Positions 9,996 to 19,117 of a DNA stretch of 64,000 bases are shown piece after piece. The position numbers were made by a program, and so were the translations under genes. Under the pieces are notes generated by a model, which was given only the letters and a program-made list of their open reading frames with translations, was not told where the DNA came from and ran no database searches. The stretch comes from CAZKUR01 sp964556005 (GTDB taxonomy: Bacteria > Bacteroidota > Ignavibacteria > Ignavibacteriales > Ignavibacteriaceae), in the NCBI GenBank assembly GCA_964556005.1, contig CAZKUR010000004.1, positions 23,636-87,635 on the forward strand, given 5' to 3'. The first letter of the stretch is position 1. Every line of letters begins with the position of its first letter.

Positions 9996-10035
9996 TCGAC
10001 TTATTTGACGAAACCCAGCGACTTAAAAGACGAAA
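9996..10035. promoter_or_regulatory. Two upstream activator sites (candidate NtrC-type UAS)
   Basis: Two similar sites, TCGACTTATTTGACGAAA (9996-10013) and GCGACTTAAAAGACGAAA (10018-10035), are centred 22 bp apart. They lie about 84 and 106 bp upstream of the predicted sigma-54 start. The same TCGAC-N6-GTCGA-like dyad recurs twice upstream of the second candidate sigma-54 promoter at 15571-15618. Binding by the adjacent regulator (12268-13632) is inferred. The remainder of the 9882-10240 gap holds no gene. Confidence 0.5.
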
Positions 10036-10240
10036 GGTAAAATAGAAACCTAAAGAGTAAAAAAGAATCAAATACTCAAAGAAATTTTCATATTTGAATT
10101 TTTGGTTGAATAATTAGGGAATAGGGAGTATCCGTCATTAAAAATCAATTGAAGACTTTATACTTTATCGTCTTAAAAAATGTAAATTGAAACAGCATGA
10201 AATTTGATTATCTTCAATTAATAATGATTAAATTTGTAAT

Positions 10241-12271
10241 ATGAAATTCGGACTTCATTTGAAGCCGGTCGTTATAATCACGATTTCAGTGATAATCGGA
10301 ATCGTGATGATTACTTCGGCATTTTTTGAACTAAGGCAGAGTAAAGGGGAAATTTTTCATCTACTTTCCGAGCATGCTTCGTCGTTGATTGAAACTATCT
10401 CCTTGAGCAGCATAAATACGCTTAATTCGAGCTATGAGATTGAAAATCTTATTACAGAGAGATTGCTGGATAACGCACGCTTAATTAAATCTCTAGACAG
10501 CTTGAATTTGTTAACACGAAATAAATTAATTCAAATTGGCAAAAAAAATAATTTATACCGTATAAATATTTTCGATAAAAAGGGGAATCGAATTTTATCA
10601 AACCGCATCCCGGAACCGGGACACGTTCACGGGGAAGAAGATGTAAATAGAGCAGATGAATTAGAACCTATATTAAAAGGAAATGAAAAGGAATTTATTA
10701 TAGGCTTTAAAAATTCCGAATTCAGCAATGAACAAAGGTTCGCTGTTGCAGTCGCAAGGGCAAATAACGATGGTGCAATTGCTGTAAACTTAAATGCAAA
10801 AGATTTATTGGAGTTCAGAAAAAAAATCGGAATTGGGAAAATAATTCAGGATTTAGCAGATAACCCGGGTATCGAATATATTGTTCTTCAGGATACATTG
10901 GGAATACTTGCCGCCAGCCCAGGCATCGACTCAATAAATTCAATTGAACCTGATAAATTTTTATCAAACGCTTTGAAATCAGATTCAATCTTTAAACGGA
11001 TTATAAAATTTAAGAATAGAGACGTTTATGAAGTTGTAAAAAGATTGGATTTTAACGGAGACATTCTAGGGTTGTATAGAATAGGCCTTTCACTTGATGA
11101 GATTAGGGGAGTGGAAAGCAGAATGTCCGGACGTGCAATAATGATTTCTTTAATCTTAGCGGCAATTTCAATAATCGTTTTAAGTATAGTCTTTACGCAG
11201 CAAAATCTAAAAACAGTTTCAAATGAGTTTTCAAAATTTAAAACATTGACAAGCTCTGTACTGGAAAACATGTCCGAAGCTGTCATAGTTTTAGACAAAG
11301 ATTTGAGAATAACATTATTCAACAAATCTTCTGAGGATTTATTTCATTTACCTTCATACAAAGTTATCGGAGAAAAAATATTTGAAATTTTAGATGGAAA
11401 ATTATTTTTCCTATCGGAAGCAATAAATAATTTAGATAATAATATTTCAACACATTTTGAAAATAAAATTGAAATAAACGAGGGGAAAATGGATGTCTCC
11501 GTAAGCATTACAAAAAATCTGGAAGAAAACGGTAATCCCGAAAACTACACAATAGTCATTCAAGATTTAACGGAGGAAAAAAATTTAGAGGAGCAGGCAA
11601 AAAGACGCGAAAAACTTTCTGCAATGGGAGAACTTGCGTCAGGTGTTGCTCATGAAATAAGAAACCCGATAAATTCAATCGGTATTATTGCCCAGCGTTT
11701 GTATAAAGAATTTTTACCTAATGAAGAGCAAGATGAATACAAGAAAATTACAAAAGTGTTAAGAGATGAGGTAAACAGGATTAATAAAATAATTACTCAA
11801 TTCCTGAATTATGCAAAACCGCTCGAAGTTCAATTTAAAAAAGTAGATGCTAAAAATTATTTTGATGAAATTGTTACGCTGTTTAATGATCAGGCAAAAA
11901 GTAAGAATATCGATCTTATAAAAAATTCAAATGAATCAATCATGATTAATGTGGATCCCGGCCTAACCAAGCAGGCATTAATAAATATCATCCAAAATTC
12001 GATTGACGCAATAAATGAAAAAGGTAAGATTGTAATTGATTACCGGAAGGATGAAGATAATCTTATTATTGAAATAGAGGATAACGGCCCGGGAATTCCG
12101 GATAATATTAAACAGAAAATTTTTGAACTATATTTCACAACAAAAAATGACGGTAACGGTTTGGGCCTAAGCATTTCTCAAAAAATTATTGCTCAACTTA
12201 ACGGGACAATCGAATTTGAAAGTGAATTAAATAAGGGAACTAAATTTAAAATTAAATTACCAATCACATGA
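10241..12271 (+). CDS. Sensor histidine kinase with periplasmic sensor and PAS domain
   Basis: Membrane helices at about 8-28 and 299-318 enclose a 270-residue periplasmic sensor. A PAS domain (about 335-445), a HisKA box (H471 in VAHEIRNP) and a HATPase domain follow. The sensor contains an HVHGEED cluster at 128-134 that could bind metal, but this is only composition. The last four bases (ATGA) overlap the start of the NtrC-type regulator, so they are a translationally coupled pair. The divergent small secreted gene and this pair together resemble the zraP/zraSR layout. Confidence 0.92.
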   Translation: MKFGLHLKPVVIITISVIIGIVMITSAFFELRQSKGEIFHLLSEHASSLIETISLSSINTLNSSYEIENLITERLLDNARLIKSLDSLNLLTRNKLIQIGKKNNLYRINIFDKKGNRILSNRIPEPGHVHGEEDVNRADELEPILKGNEKEFIIGFKNSEFSNEQRFAVAVARANNDGAIAVNLNAKDLLEFRKKIGIGKIIQDLADNPGIEYIVLQDTLGILAASPGIDSINSIEPDKFLSNALKSDSIFKRIIKFKNRDVYEVVKRLDFNGDILGLYRIGLSLDEIRGVESRMSGRAIMISLILAAISIIVLSIVFTQQNLKTVSNEFSKFKTLTSSVLENMSEAVIVLDKDLRITLFNKSSEDLFHLPSYKVIGEKIFEILDGKLFFLSEAINNLDNNISTHFENKIEINEGKMDVSVSITKNLEENGNPENYTIVIQDLTEEKNLEEQAKRREKLSAMGELASGVAHEIRNPINSIGIIAQRLYKEFLPNEEQDEYKKITKVLRDEVNRINKIITQFLNYAKPLEVQFKKVDAKNYFDEIVTLFNDQAKSKNIDLIKNSNESIMINVDPGLTKQALINIIQNSIDAINEKGKIVIDYRKDEDNLIIEIEDNGPGIPDNIKQKIFELYFTTKNDGNGLGLSISQKIIAQLNGTIEFESELNKGTKFKIKLPIT

Positions 12272-13632
12272 AAAATTATAACATTTTAATTATTGATGAC
12301 GAAGATGCACAACGGGAAGTCTTATCCGGTTATCTTAAAAAGAAAGGATTTAAAATTTATTCTGCACCAAGCGGTGAAGAGGGAATTGAAACCGTTAAAA
12401 ATAATTTGATCGATATTATTTTTTCAGATTATAAAATGCCTGGAATGAGCGGGATTGATGTACTTGAAGCAGTAAAAAAAATAAATCCTGAAATTAGTTT
12501 TGTTATTATTACTGCATTTGGTACAGTAGAAAATGCAGTGAAGGCGATGAGAATCGGCGCTTACGATTATATTACCAAACCAGTGGATCTCGATGAACTG
12601 GATTTGTTAATTGAAAGAATCATAGAAACAAAAAACCTAAAATCGGAAAACCAGTACTTAAAAAACCAGCTTCAGGAAAAATATGCTATCTCATCAATTC
12701 CAACCAACTCGCCGAAGATGCAGGAAGTAATCAGCGTTGCAGCGAGAGTGGCGGACAGCAAAGCAACTGTTTTAATTACTGGCGAGAATGGAACGGGTAA
12801 AGAAGTACTCGCGAAATCTATACACTTTTTAAGCTCAAGAAGAGATAAACTTTTTGTAACTGTAAACATCCCGGCTTTGTCTGAAACATTGCTTGAAAGC
12901 GAATTATTCGGACATGAAAAAGGTGCATTTACCGGCGCGGATCGAATGCGAAAAGGAAGATTCGAACTTGCAGATAAAGGAACTATTTTCCTTGATGAAA
13001 TTGGAGATATTCCTCCCAATATCCAGGTAAAGTTATTAAGCGTATTACAAGAACAGCAGTTTGAAAGAGTCGGTGGGACAGAAAGCATTAAAACCGATGT
13101 TAGAATTATTGCTGCAACAAATCAAGATCTTGAAAAGAAAATAAGTGATGGAACTTTTCGAGAAGATCTTTTTTACAGATTGAACATTGTTTCAATTAAA
13201 ATTCCTCCGTTAAAAGAAAGAAGAGAAGACATCATTCCATTTATTGATTTTTTTATCGATAAATTCTCGAAACAAAATCAAAAAGAAAAGCTGGAAATAT
13301 CAAAAGAAGCGATCGATTCACTGATAAAATATAACTACCCGGGGAATGTCCGCGAGTTGGAGAATATTATAGAAAGAGCAGTCGTTCTTACACGCGGGTC
13401 AATGTTAACTTTAAATGACTTGTCTTCAAATATCAAAGGCTTCAAACCCGAAAATGCATTTCAGCTTGAGCATGACGGATCGTTAACAGGCCAGGTAGAA
13501 ACTCTTGAAAAAAGATTGATATACGACGCACTGAAACAAACAAACGGTAATCAGACAAAAGCCGGAAAAATACTTGGCATTACGGAAAGGAATTTGAGAT
13601 ATAAAATGAAAAAATATGGGATTCAGAAGTGA
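12268..13632 (+). CDS. NtrC-family sigma-54-dependent response regulator
   Basis: Receiver domain with phospho-acceptor D54, AAA+ ATPase with GENGTGKE (172-179), sigma-54 contact loop GAFTGA (219-224) and Walker B FLDE, then a Fis-like helix-turn-helix at the C terminus (GKILGITERNLRYKMKK). It overlaps its kinase gene by four bases. It is the natural activator for the two -24/-12 promoter candidates on either side (9930 and 15507), which share an upstream dyad. Family and mechanism are secure; the signal and target genes are inferred. Confidence 0.94.
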   Translation: MKNYNILIIDDEDAQREVLSGYLKKKGFKIYSAPSGEEGIETVKNNLIDIIFSDYKMPGMSGIDVLEAVKKINPEISFVIITAFGTVENAVKAMRIGAYDYITKPVDLDELDLLIERIIETKNLKSENQYLKNQLQEKYAISSIPTNSPKMQEVISVAARVADSKATVLITGENGTGKEVLAKSIHFLSSRRDKLFVTVNIPALSETLLESELFGHEKGAFTGADRMRKGRFELADKGTIFLDEIGDIPPNIQVKLLSVLQEQQFERVGGTESIKTDVRIIAATNQDLEKKISDGTFREDLFYRLNIVSIKIPPLKERREDIIPFIDFFIDKFSKQNQKEKLEISKEAIDSLIKYNYPGNVRELENIIERAVVLTRGSMLTLNDLSSNIKGFKPENAFQLEHDGSLTGQVETLEKRLIYDALKQTNGNQTKAGKILGITERNLRYKMKKYGIQK

Positions 13633-13977
13633 ATGAAAGTGAGTTTTACAAACGGTAAAATCTGTGCTAAAAATTATCAATTATATAATTTTAATATCGT
13701 TATTTCACTATCCAAATTGCGGATTTCGGATTGCGATGTATCGAGTATCGAGTATCGGGCATCGAGCATTAAAAGCGCAATCTTTCAATCTTTAAATTTT
13801 TTAATTCCGCCTTAGCGAGGCTCGCGGAAGGCCGCTTTCAATTCTTATTCATTCAATCATTCATCATGCAATCAATCAGTCATGCGTTCATGCTGTACGC
13901 ACTTTTAACGAAAAGTAATCTATTCATTTTTCGAAAAATTCATATTTTATAAAAAAGGAAAATATTAAGTTTGCTTG
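13633..13977. other. Intergenic region with short repeats
   Basis: The 345 bp between the convergent regulator and beta-barrel genes contain a four-unit heptamer repeat (13740-13767) and a stretch rich in CATTCAAT/TCATGC near 13840-13890. An open frame at 13633-13815 runs through these repeats, has no ribosome-binding site and is not believed. No terminator with a T run was identified. Confidence 0.6.
13740..13767. repeat. Tandem heptamer repeat, four units
   Basis: Units are ATCGAGT, ATCGAGT, ATCGGGC and ATCGAGC. They lie in the gap between two convergent genes. A different heptamer array occurs inside a coding region at 18718-18745. Confidence 0.8.
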
Positions 13978-15081
13978 TTACATTCCCCATTCTAAGCATG
14001 CAGAAATTATATTGTTATCATAATTGTAGTAATAATCATTTGAATCATTTTTTAGAAAATTGTATTTAACAGAACCTATTAAATTTTCAGCAATAAAGCT
14101 CAAATCAATTTTAACCTCCGTACCGACGGCAAAATAATTATCTTCTCTCAAAATATTTAATGAATATCCCGACGCATCGGCAATAGGCAAATTGGCAAAG
14201 AACCTTTTTATGTACATTCCCTCTACATTAATCATTAGACCGGAACTAATGAATTGAGAAAAAGATAACCCGGCTTCATAACCATCATTTGAATATACAT
14301 CGTTGAATATTTCTTCTTCATAATATATGAACTCTTCCGTGTCGATATATCTTGTTCCGGAAGTGAGATTATTTCTTTTTTGGAAATAACCGCTAACTTC
14401 AGTTGATTCGCCAAAATCTTGAGTAATTTGAATATATCCCGATAACTGGGAAATGTCATTAGATATTCCGGGAAGGTTATATTTTTCTACATAATTCTTA
14501 TTATCGATTTCAGCGCCTAACATTAAAAGTGTGTTTTTAAAAATATGGGAATTAAATTTTAAGAATCCCTTGTTCTCATTGTATGAAAATATTAAAAAGT
14601 TTTTATAATTAACTTTATTAAATAAATACCCTGCCAATAAAAAATTTTGTTTTCCGATTGTCTGCCTGTAGTTTGCATACAACGAGACAATGTTAAAGTC
14701 GTAGATTGAAAATTCATCTTTATTATTTCTGAAACTATAATTGACACCGGTATTCAGCGGGTTATCATTATCGGAAAATAAATAAGTATTTACAATTCCC
14801 ATCTTATGAGAGTTAGACGACTTAAAAATGTTATTTTTATAGTAGCTTATATTCCCGGTATAATAAAATTGAAGGTTGTTGGATTCACTTTCAAAATCAT
14901 AACTTGTACCGAGAGTGAAATTATTTATAAAGTCCGAAACTTTGCTGTAGTTATTATAAATATTATCATCATAGTAACTATCCAATTTTGTTAAAAGTGA
15001 GAATTGTGCAAAAGAATTATTATACGATATTATGAAAATGAATATAAGGATAGGAATAAAGTTCTTAATTAATGTTTTCAT
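13978..15081 (-). CDS. Predicted outer-membrane beta-barrel protein
   Basis: About 367 residues from the ATG at 15081. A Sec signal peptide (ending near SFAQ) is followed by alternating polar/aromatic strands typical of a Bacteroidota outer-membrane barrel, with many Tyr and Asn residues and a C-terminal aromatic/hydrophobic strand. A TTG at 15099 overlaps the upstream stop, but the ATG gives a better signal peptide. It starts only 14 bases after the second Gly/Asp-rich secreted gene, so the two are one operon, probably from the sigma-54 candidate at 15507-15522. No specific family recognised; a transport or surface-binding role is a guess. Confidence 0.75.
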   Translation of the reverse strand: MKTLIKNFIPILIFIFIISYNNSFAQFSLLTKLDSYYDDNIYNNYSKVSDFINNFTLGTSYDFESESNNLQFYYTGNISYYKNNIFKSSNSHKMGIVNTYLFSDNDNPLNTGVNYSFRNNKDEFSIYDFNIVSLYANYRQTIGKQNFLLAGYLFNKVNYKNFLIFSYNENKGFLKFNSHIFKNTLLMLGAEIDNKNYVEKYNLPGISNDISQLSGYIQITQDFGESTEVSGYFQKRNNLTSGTRYIDTEEFIYYEEEIFNDVYSNDGYEAGLSFSQFISSGLMINVEGMYIKRFFANLPIADASGYSLNILREDNYFAVGTEVKIDLSFIAENLIGSVKYNFLKNDSNDYYYNYDNNIISACLEWGM

Positions 15082-15095
15082 ATTGCAAGTCAGCT

Positions 15096-15482
15096 TCAAT
15101 TTCCACCGGAACCATTACCGGAACCGTTGCCACCGTGGCCTTTTCCACCTTGCTGACCTTTAAAACGCTTTCGGTGTTTGTCGAAACCCATTCCATTAAC
15201 GCGCTGATCGCAAATGCCGTCGCCGTCTTTATCGATAAATACATCTTTACCTTTTTTAAATTTTCCAAACGGCTTACCGAATTTATTACCGGTCCTATTT
15301 TGCTCCATTAGTCTTTGCTGCACTTTTTCACCATTTTGGAATGTGGTATCGCCTTGAACTTGCTCTTTAACCTGAACTTTGTTTTTATCTTTCAATTTTA
15401 CCCTGTTGCTGTCGGGTAACGATTGTGCATGAGACAACGAAAAAGTAATCAAGATAATAAATGTTAAAATTATTGTTTTCAT
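15096..15482 (-). CDS. Small secreted Gly-rich protein with EF-hand-like loop
   Basis: The 128-residue protein from the ATG at 15482 has a signal peptide (ending near SHAQ) and a charged Lys/Gln-rich middle. It also has one calcium-loop-like segment DKDGDGICDQR and a Gly/Ser/Asn/His tail. A strong GGAGGA sits about eight bases before the ATG; an in-frame start further upstream would break the signal peptide. It leads an operon with the beta-barrel gene. It shares signal peptide, single DxDGDG loop and Gly-rich tail with the product of 9387-9881. Confidence 0.8.
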   Translation of the reverse strand: MKTIILTFIILITFSLSHAQSLPDSNRVKLKDKNKVQVKEQVQGDTTFQNGEKVQQRLMEQNRTGNKFGKPFGKFKKGKDVFIDKDGDGICDQRVNGMGFDKHRKRFKGQQGGKGHGGNGSGNGSGGN

Positions 15483-15506
15483 TTTTCTTTCCTCCGCTGA
15501 TTTAAA

Positions 15507-15522
15507 CACAAAGCAAATGCCG
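15507..15522 (-). promoter_or_regulatory. Candidate sigma-54 (-24/-12) promoter
   Basis: The minus strand reads CGGCATTTGCTTTGTG: GGCA at -24, ten bases after the GG, then GT at -12 within TTTGT. The match is weaker than at 9930 (the -12 C is T). The predicted start near 15496 leaves a 14-base leader that still includes the GGAGGA ribosome-binding site. The support comes mainly from the paired upstream dyads and the parallel arrangement at 9930. Confidence 0.45.
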
Positions 15523-15570
15523 GAATATTTCTTGAAAATTTTGTTAATTCGAATACTTTTTAAAAATATT

Positions 15571-15618
15571 TTGACTTAATTGTCGATTTGATAGATATTT
15601 TTCGACCAACAAGTCGAA
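15571..15618. promoter_or_regulatory. Two upstream activator sites (candidate NtrC-type UAS)
   Basis: Dyads TTGACTTAATTGTCGA (15571-15586) and TTCGACCAACAAGTCGAA (15601-15618, a 6-6-6 inverted repeat) are centred 31 bp apart, about three helical turns. They fall about 83 and 113 bp upstream of the predicted start at 15496. They match the TCGAC-N6-G(T/A)CGA pattern seen at 9996-10035. Confidence 0.5.
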
Positions 15619-15704
15619 TTATTTAATTTAGAATATTCAGAAAGAAATAAAATTAAGTTGTTTATTTTTTCGATAGTTGTTTTTCAAAATTGTCAAGGTG
15701 CTAT

Positions 15705-16724
15705 ATGAAGCGTAAAGTTTACAAATTGAGAATTGCCGGAAGTCTAAATAATTTAAAATTGAAAACCGAAGAGCTTGAAGAACTAGCACCTGATGAAGTT
15801 ACTGTTGAGATAAAAGCTATTGGTTTAAACTTTGCTGATATTTTCTGCATTCTCGGTTTGTATAAGGCTGCTCCTAAAACTAATTTAATTCCGGGTTTGG
15901 AATTTTCAGGAATCGTAATAAAAAAAGGAAATAATGTTAGTGAATTTAATATTGGTGATAGAGTTTACGGGTCAACAAAATTCGGGGCATATGCTACTCA
16001 CATAAATATTAATGAATTTTACCTGATGAAACTTCCGGACGACTGGACTTTTGAAGAAGGTGCCTCATTTATTGTTCAATCACTTACTGCATATTATGCA
16101 TTGGTTACCCTGGGAGAAATTGATTCTTCGAAAACGGTTTTAATCCACAGTGCAGCCGGCGGAGTTGGAATTTATGCAAATAGGATCGCTAAAAAATTTA
16201 ATGCGTTTACTATCGGGACAGTTGGCAAAGAATATAAGCTGGAATTGTTAAGACGCGAAGGTTATGATATAGGTATTGTCCGTAGTAGAAAACTTAAAAG
16301 AGATCTGCAAAATGCGCTGGACTCGCGTTCTCTGGATTTGGTACTTGATGCAGTTGGCGGCAAAGTCTTTAAAACATGTTTCAATTTACTTGCTCCAATG
16401 GGAAGAATAGTTTGTTACGGCGGGGGCGCTTTTTCTACCGGCGATACTACTTCCAACATTTTAAAATTAGCATATAATTTTCTTACGCGTCCGAAAGTTG
16501 ATCCTTTAAGAATGATTGAACAGAACCGGGCAGTAATTGCGTTCAATTTGATCTGGCTTTATGAAAATGGAGAGTATCTGAAAAAACTTTTGAGAGAAAT
16601 AACAAAACTCGATTTACCCAAACCTTTAATAGGCCAGAGATATATTTTCAAAGAATTACCCGAAGCAGTTAGACATTTTAAGTCAGGGAAAACAATGGGA
16701 AAGGTTGTAATCTCGGTTGATTGA
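15705..16724 (+). CDS. Zinc-free medium-chain dehydrogenase/reductase (quinone oxidoreductase type)
   Basis: The 339-residue protein has an N-terminal GroES-like domain with GLNFADI and PGLEFSG, and an NAD(P)-binding Rossmann domain with the AAGGVG motif at about 150-155. The structural and catalytic zinc cysteines of alcohol dehydrogenases are absent, placing it with quinone reductase/VAT1-like enzymes. The ATG at 15705 is chosen over an in-frame TTG at 15690 because AAGGTG lies directly upstream. It is monocistronic. The substrate cannot be told from sequence. Confidence 0.85.
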   Translation: MKRKVYKLRIAGSLNNLKLKTEELEELAPDEVTVEIKAIGLNFADIFCILGLYKAAPKTNLIPGLEFSGIVIKKGNNVSEFNIGDRVYGSTKFGAYATHININEFYLMKLPDDWTFEEGASFIVQSLTAYYALVTLGEIDSSKTVLIHSAAGGVGIYANRIAKKFNAFTIGTVGKEYKLELLRREGYDIGIVRSRKLKRDLQNALDSRSLDLVLDAVGGKVFKTCFNLLAPMGRIVCYGGGAFSTGDTTSNILKLAYNFLTRPKVDPLRMIEQNRAVIAFNLIWLYENGEYLKKLLREITKLDLPKPLIGQRYIFKELPEAVRHFKSGKTMGKVVISVD

Positions 16725-16931
16725 TGATTCGTTTAATTACTGTTTTTTATTGAAAGCTTGAAAGATTATAGGCTCCAGCTTTATTAGTATTTTTACTTTG
16801 AAATTTGGTTTTTACTTTTGTAAAAAAAATCAAAAAAATTCTCAAATTATATGATAATCTCTCAGGTAAATTTTATATTTAACATTAAAATAAATTAATC
16901 TTTATTCTCAATTTAACGCGCGGGGAAAATC

Positions 16932-18920
16932 ATGTTGAAAAGATTTTCATTATTATTGGTTCTTATTTCTTTTGTAACCCTTCAAGCCCAGGTAATCAAT
17001 CATAATTATTTCGAAAAAAACGGTGAGGTGTATTTTAAATTTAAGATCACTAATAAAGCCGATGTTAATGTACTTACAAGAATAATTTCAATCGATAATG
17101 TAAAAGGCGATAGTGTTTTTGCTTATGCAAATGAAAAAGAATTCGGTCAATTCCAAAAGCTGAATATTAAATATTTGGTTTTAACCCCTCCCGGTAAAAT
17201 GATAATTCCGGAGATGAGCGGTAAAATAAATAGGATCCTTGACTGGAATGTATATCCCACTTACGATGCCTACGTTGCAATGATGTATCAATTTCAATCC
17301 GACTATCCTTCGATTTGCAAAATCATTGATGCGGGAAGCACTGTACAGGGCAGGGAAATTCTTTTTGCAAAAATTTCGGATAATGTAAATGTGAGGGAAT
17401 GCGAACCGCAATTTATGTTTTCTTCTACGATGCACGGCGATGAAACTACCGGATATGTTTTGATGCTTCGATTGATTGATTCTTTATTAACTTCTTATGG
17501 TACCGATACTAGGATTACCAATCTTGTGAACAATGTTGAAATTTGGATTAACCCGCTTGCCAATCCTGATGGAACTTATCACGGCGGCAACAACACTGTA
17601 TATGGTGCAATGCGCTATAACGCGAATTATGTCGATTTAAATAGGAATTTCCCTGATCCACAAGACGGCCCTCACCCTGATGGTTATGCCTGGCAGCCTG
17701 AAACAATTGCAATGATGAATTTAGCAGACTCGAATAATTTTGTAATCTCAGCAAATTTTCACGGCGGAACTGAAGTAGTTAATTATCCCTGGGATACATG
17801 GTCGCAGCTTCATGCAGATGACAACTGGTTCCAATTAATTTCACATCGCTTTGCAGATACCGCACAGGCAAACAGTCCTTCCGGTTATATGAGCGGTTTT
17901 AACGATGGTATTACTAACGGCTATCAATGGTACGAAGTTAATGGTGGCAGACAAGATTACTACACATATTTTCATCACGATAGGGAAGTAACAATTGAAA
18001 TTTCAAATACAAAACTACTTCCGGCAAGTCAATTGCCAGCATACTGGTATTATCTCAGAAAATCATTCCTAAATTATATTGATGAAGAATTTTATGGTAT
18101 CGTAGGAGTTGTTACCGATACTTCGGGAAATCCTGTTAAAGCAAAAATTGAAATTCCTTCCCATGACTTTAACAGTTCGGAAATTTACTCGGATTCTCTC
18201 ACCGGTGGTTATTATAGGATGATTTTTCCCGGCACTTATAATGTTACATTTTCAGCAGATGGATTTTATTCGCAAACAATAAATAATGTTTCAGTGCAAA
18301 ACCTGCAAACCACTACTGTAAATGTTGAGCTAATTCCGGATCATCCTGTACCGGTTGAGTTAGTGGACTTTAATGCAACTATAAATGAAAGTACTGTAAT
18401 CCTAAGTTGGAAAACTGCCACAGAGAATAATAACAAAGGCTTTGAAATTGAGAGAAGTCGAGATTCAAAATTTAAAAGTCAAAACTGGGAGAATATTGGA
18501 TTTATAGATGGACAAGGTACAACTACTGAATCAAAATCATATTCGTTTGTTGATGATGATGTTATTAGCGGAACTTACGGCTATCGATTAAAGCAGATTG
18601 ATTTAGATGGGACTTATGAGTACTCAAAAGAAATTGAAGTTAAAGTTAATGTCCCCTTGCAATGTTCTTTAGAGCAGAATTATCCAAACCCGTTTAATCC
18701 GACAACAAAAATAAGTTGGCAGTCAGCAGTAGGCAGTTGGCAAACATTAAAGGTGTTTGATATTTTGGGAAATGAAATTAAAACTCTTGTTAATAAATAT
18801 CTTCCGGCAGGAAATCATAGCGTGGAATTCAATGCAGCTAATCTTTCAAGCGGAATTTACTTTTACAAGCTGCAGGCAAATGATAAAGTGCTGGTGAAGA
18901 AAATGATTGTGATTAAATAA
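16932..18920 (+). CDS. Secreted M14 zinc carboxypeptidase with T9SS sorting domain
   Basis: Order: signal peptide (1-20), a pro-like N-terminal region, and an M14 peptidase domain (about 108-385). Zinc ligands H168 and E171 (MHGDETTG) and H277 (FHGG) are present, with catalytic E356 (EVTIEIS). Then come a carboxypeptidase regulatory-like domain, a beta-sandwich segment, and a C-terminal T9SS sorting domain with NYPNPFNPTT. It is exported through the outer membrane and probably digests peptides at the cell surface. The sorting domain carries an in-frame heptamer repeat (18718-18745) encoding WQSAVGSWQ, unlike the sequence normally found there. Confidence 0.92.
   Translation: MLKRFSLLLVLISFVTLQAQVINHNYFEKNGEVYFKFKITNKADVNVLTRIISIDNVKGDSVFAYANEKEFGQFQKLNIKYLVLTPPGKMIIPEMSGKINRILDWNVYPTYDAYVAMMYQFQSDYPSICKIIDAGSTVQGREILFAKISDNVNVRECEPQFMFSSTMHGDETTGYVLMLRLIDSLLTSYGTDTRITNLVNNVEIWINPLANPDGTYHGGNNTVYGAMRYNANYVDLNRNFPDPQDGPHPDGYAWQPETIAMMNLADSNNFVISANFHGGTEVVNYPWDTWSQLHADDNWFQLISHRFADTAQANSPSGYMSGFNDGITNGYQWYEVNGGRQDYYTYFHHDREVTIEISNTKLLPASQLPAYWYYLRKSFLNYIDEEFYGIVGVVTDTSGNPVKAKIEIPSHDFNSSEIYSDSLTGGYYRMIFPGTYNVTFSADGFYSQTINNVSVQNLQTTTVNVELIPDHPVPVELVDFNATINESTVILSWKTATENNNKGFEIERSRDSKFKSQNWENIGFIDGQGTTTESKSYSFVDDDVISGTYGYRLKQIDLDGTYEYSKEIEVKVNVPLQCSLEQNYPNPFNPTTKISWQSAVGSWQTLKVFDILGNEIKTLVNKYLPAGNHSVEFNAANLSSGIYFYKLQANDKVLVKKMIVIK
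18718..18745. repeat. In-frame tandem heptamer repeat inside a coding region
   Basis: Units GGCAGTC, AGCAGTA, GGCAGTT and GGCAAAC run through the T9SS sorting domain of the carboxypeptidase. Three heptamers equal seven codons, so the frame is kept. Confidence 0.7.
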
Positions 18921-18930
18921 CGACAAATGT

Positions 18931-18974
18931 CGAGGTTTCACATCATTATGCGGTGTGCAAACCTCGCAGTTTTT
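18931..18974 (+). terminator. Rho-independent terminator
   Basis: Arms CGAGGTTTCACA (18931-18942) and TGTGCAAACCTCG (18954-18966) form a stem with one bulged base and an 11-base loop, then a run of five Ts. It ends the carboxypeptidase gene ten bases after its stop. Confidence 0.8.
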
Positions 18975-19117
18975 ATAGGAATTGAATCTTGAAAGTTAAA
19001 GCGAAGGTTATCGCAATAGTTTCTTGTATAATTTTTTAATGGTTATTTAATTCATTGACTTACTTTAAGTTAATGATTAAATTGTTAACAATTTTTATTT
19101 ATAAACAGGGGAATAAA

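Noticed and set aside
10229..10236. TAAATTTG, a perfect TAnnTTTG -7 element just before the kinase start
   Set aside because: It ends only four bases before the ATG, which would need a leaderless transcript, and no -33 element is well spaced.
13633..13815. Open frame of 60 codons after the response regulator
   Set aside because: It runs through the heptamer repeat and low-complexity DNA, has no ribosome-binding site and no recognisable protein features.
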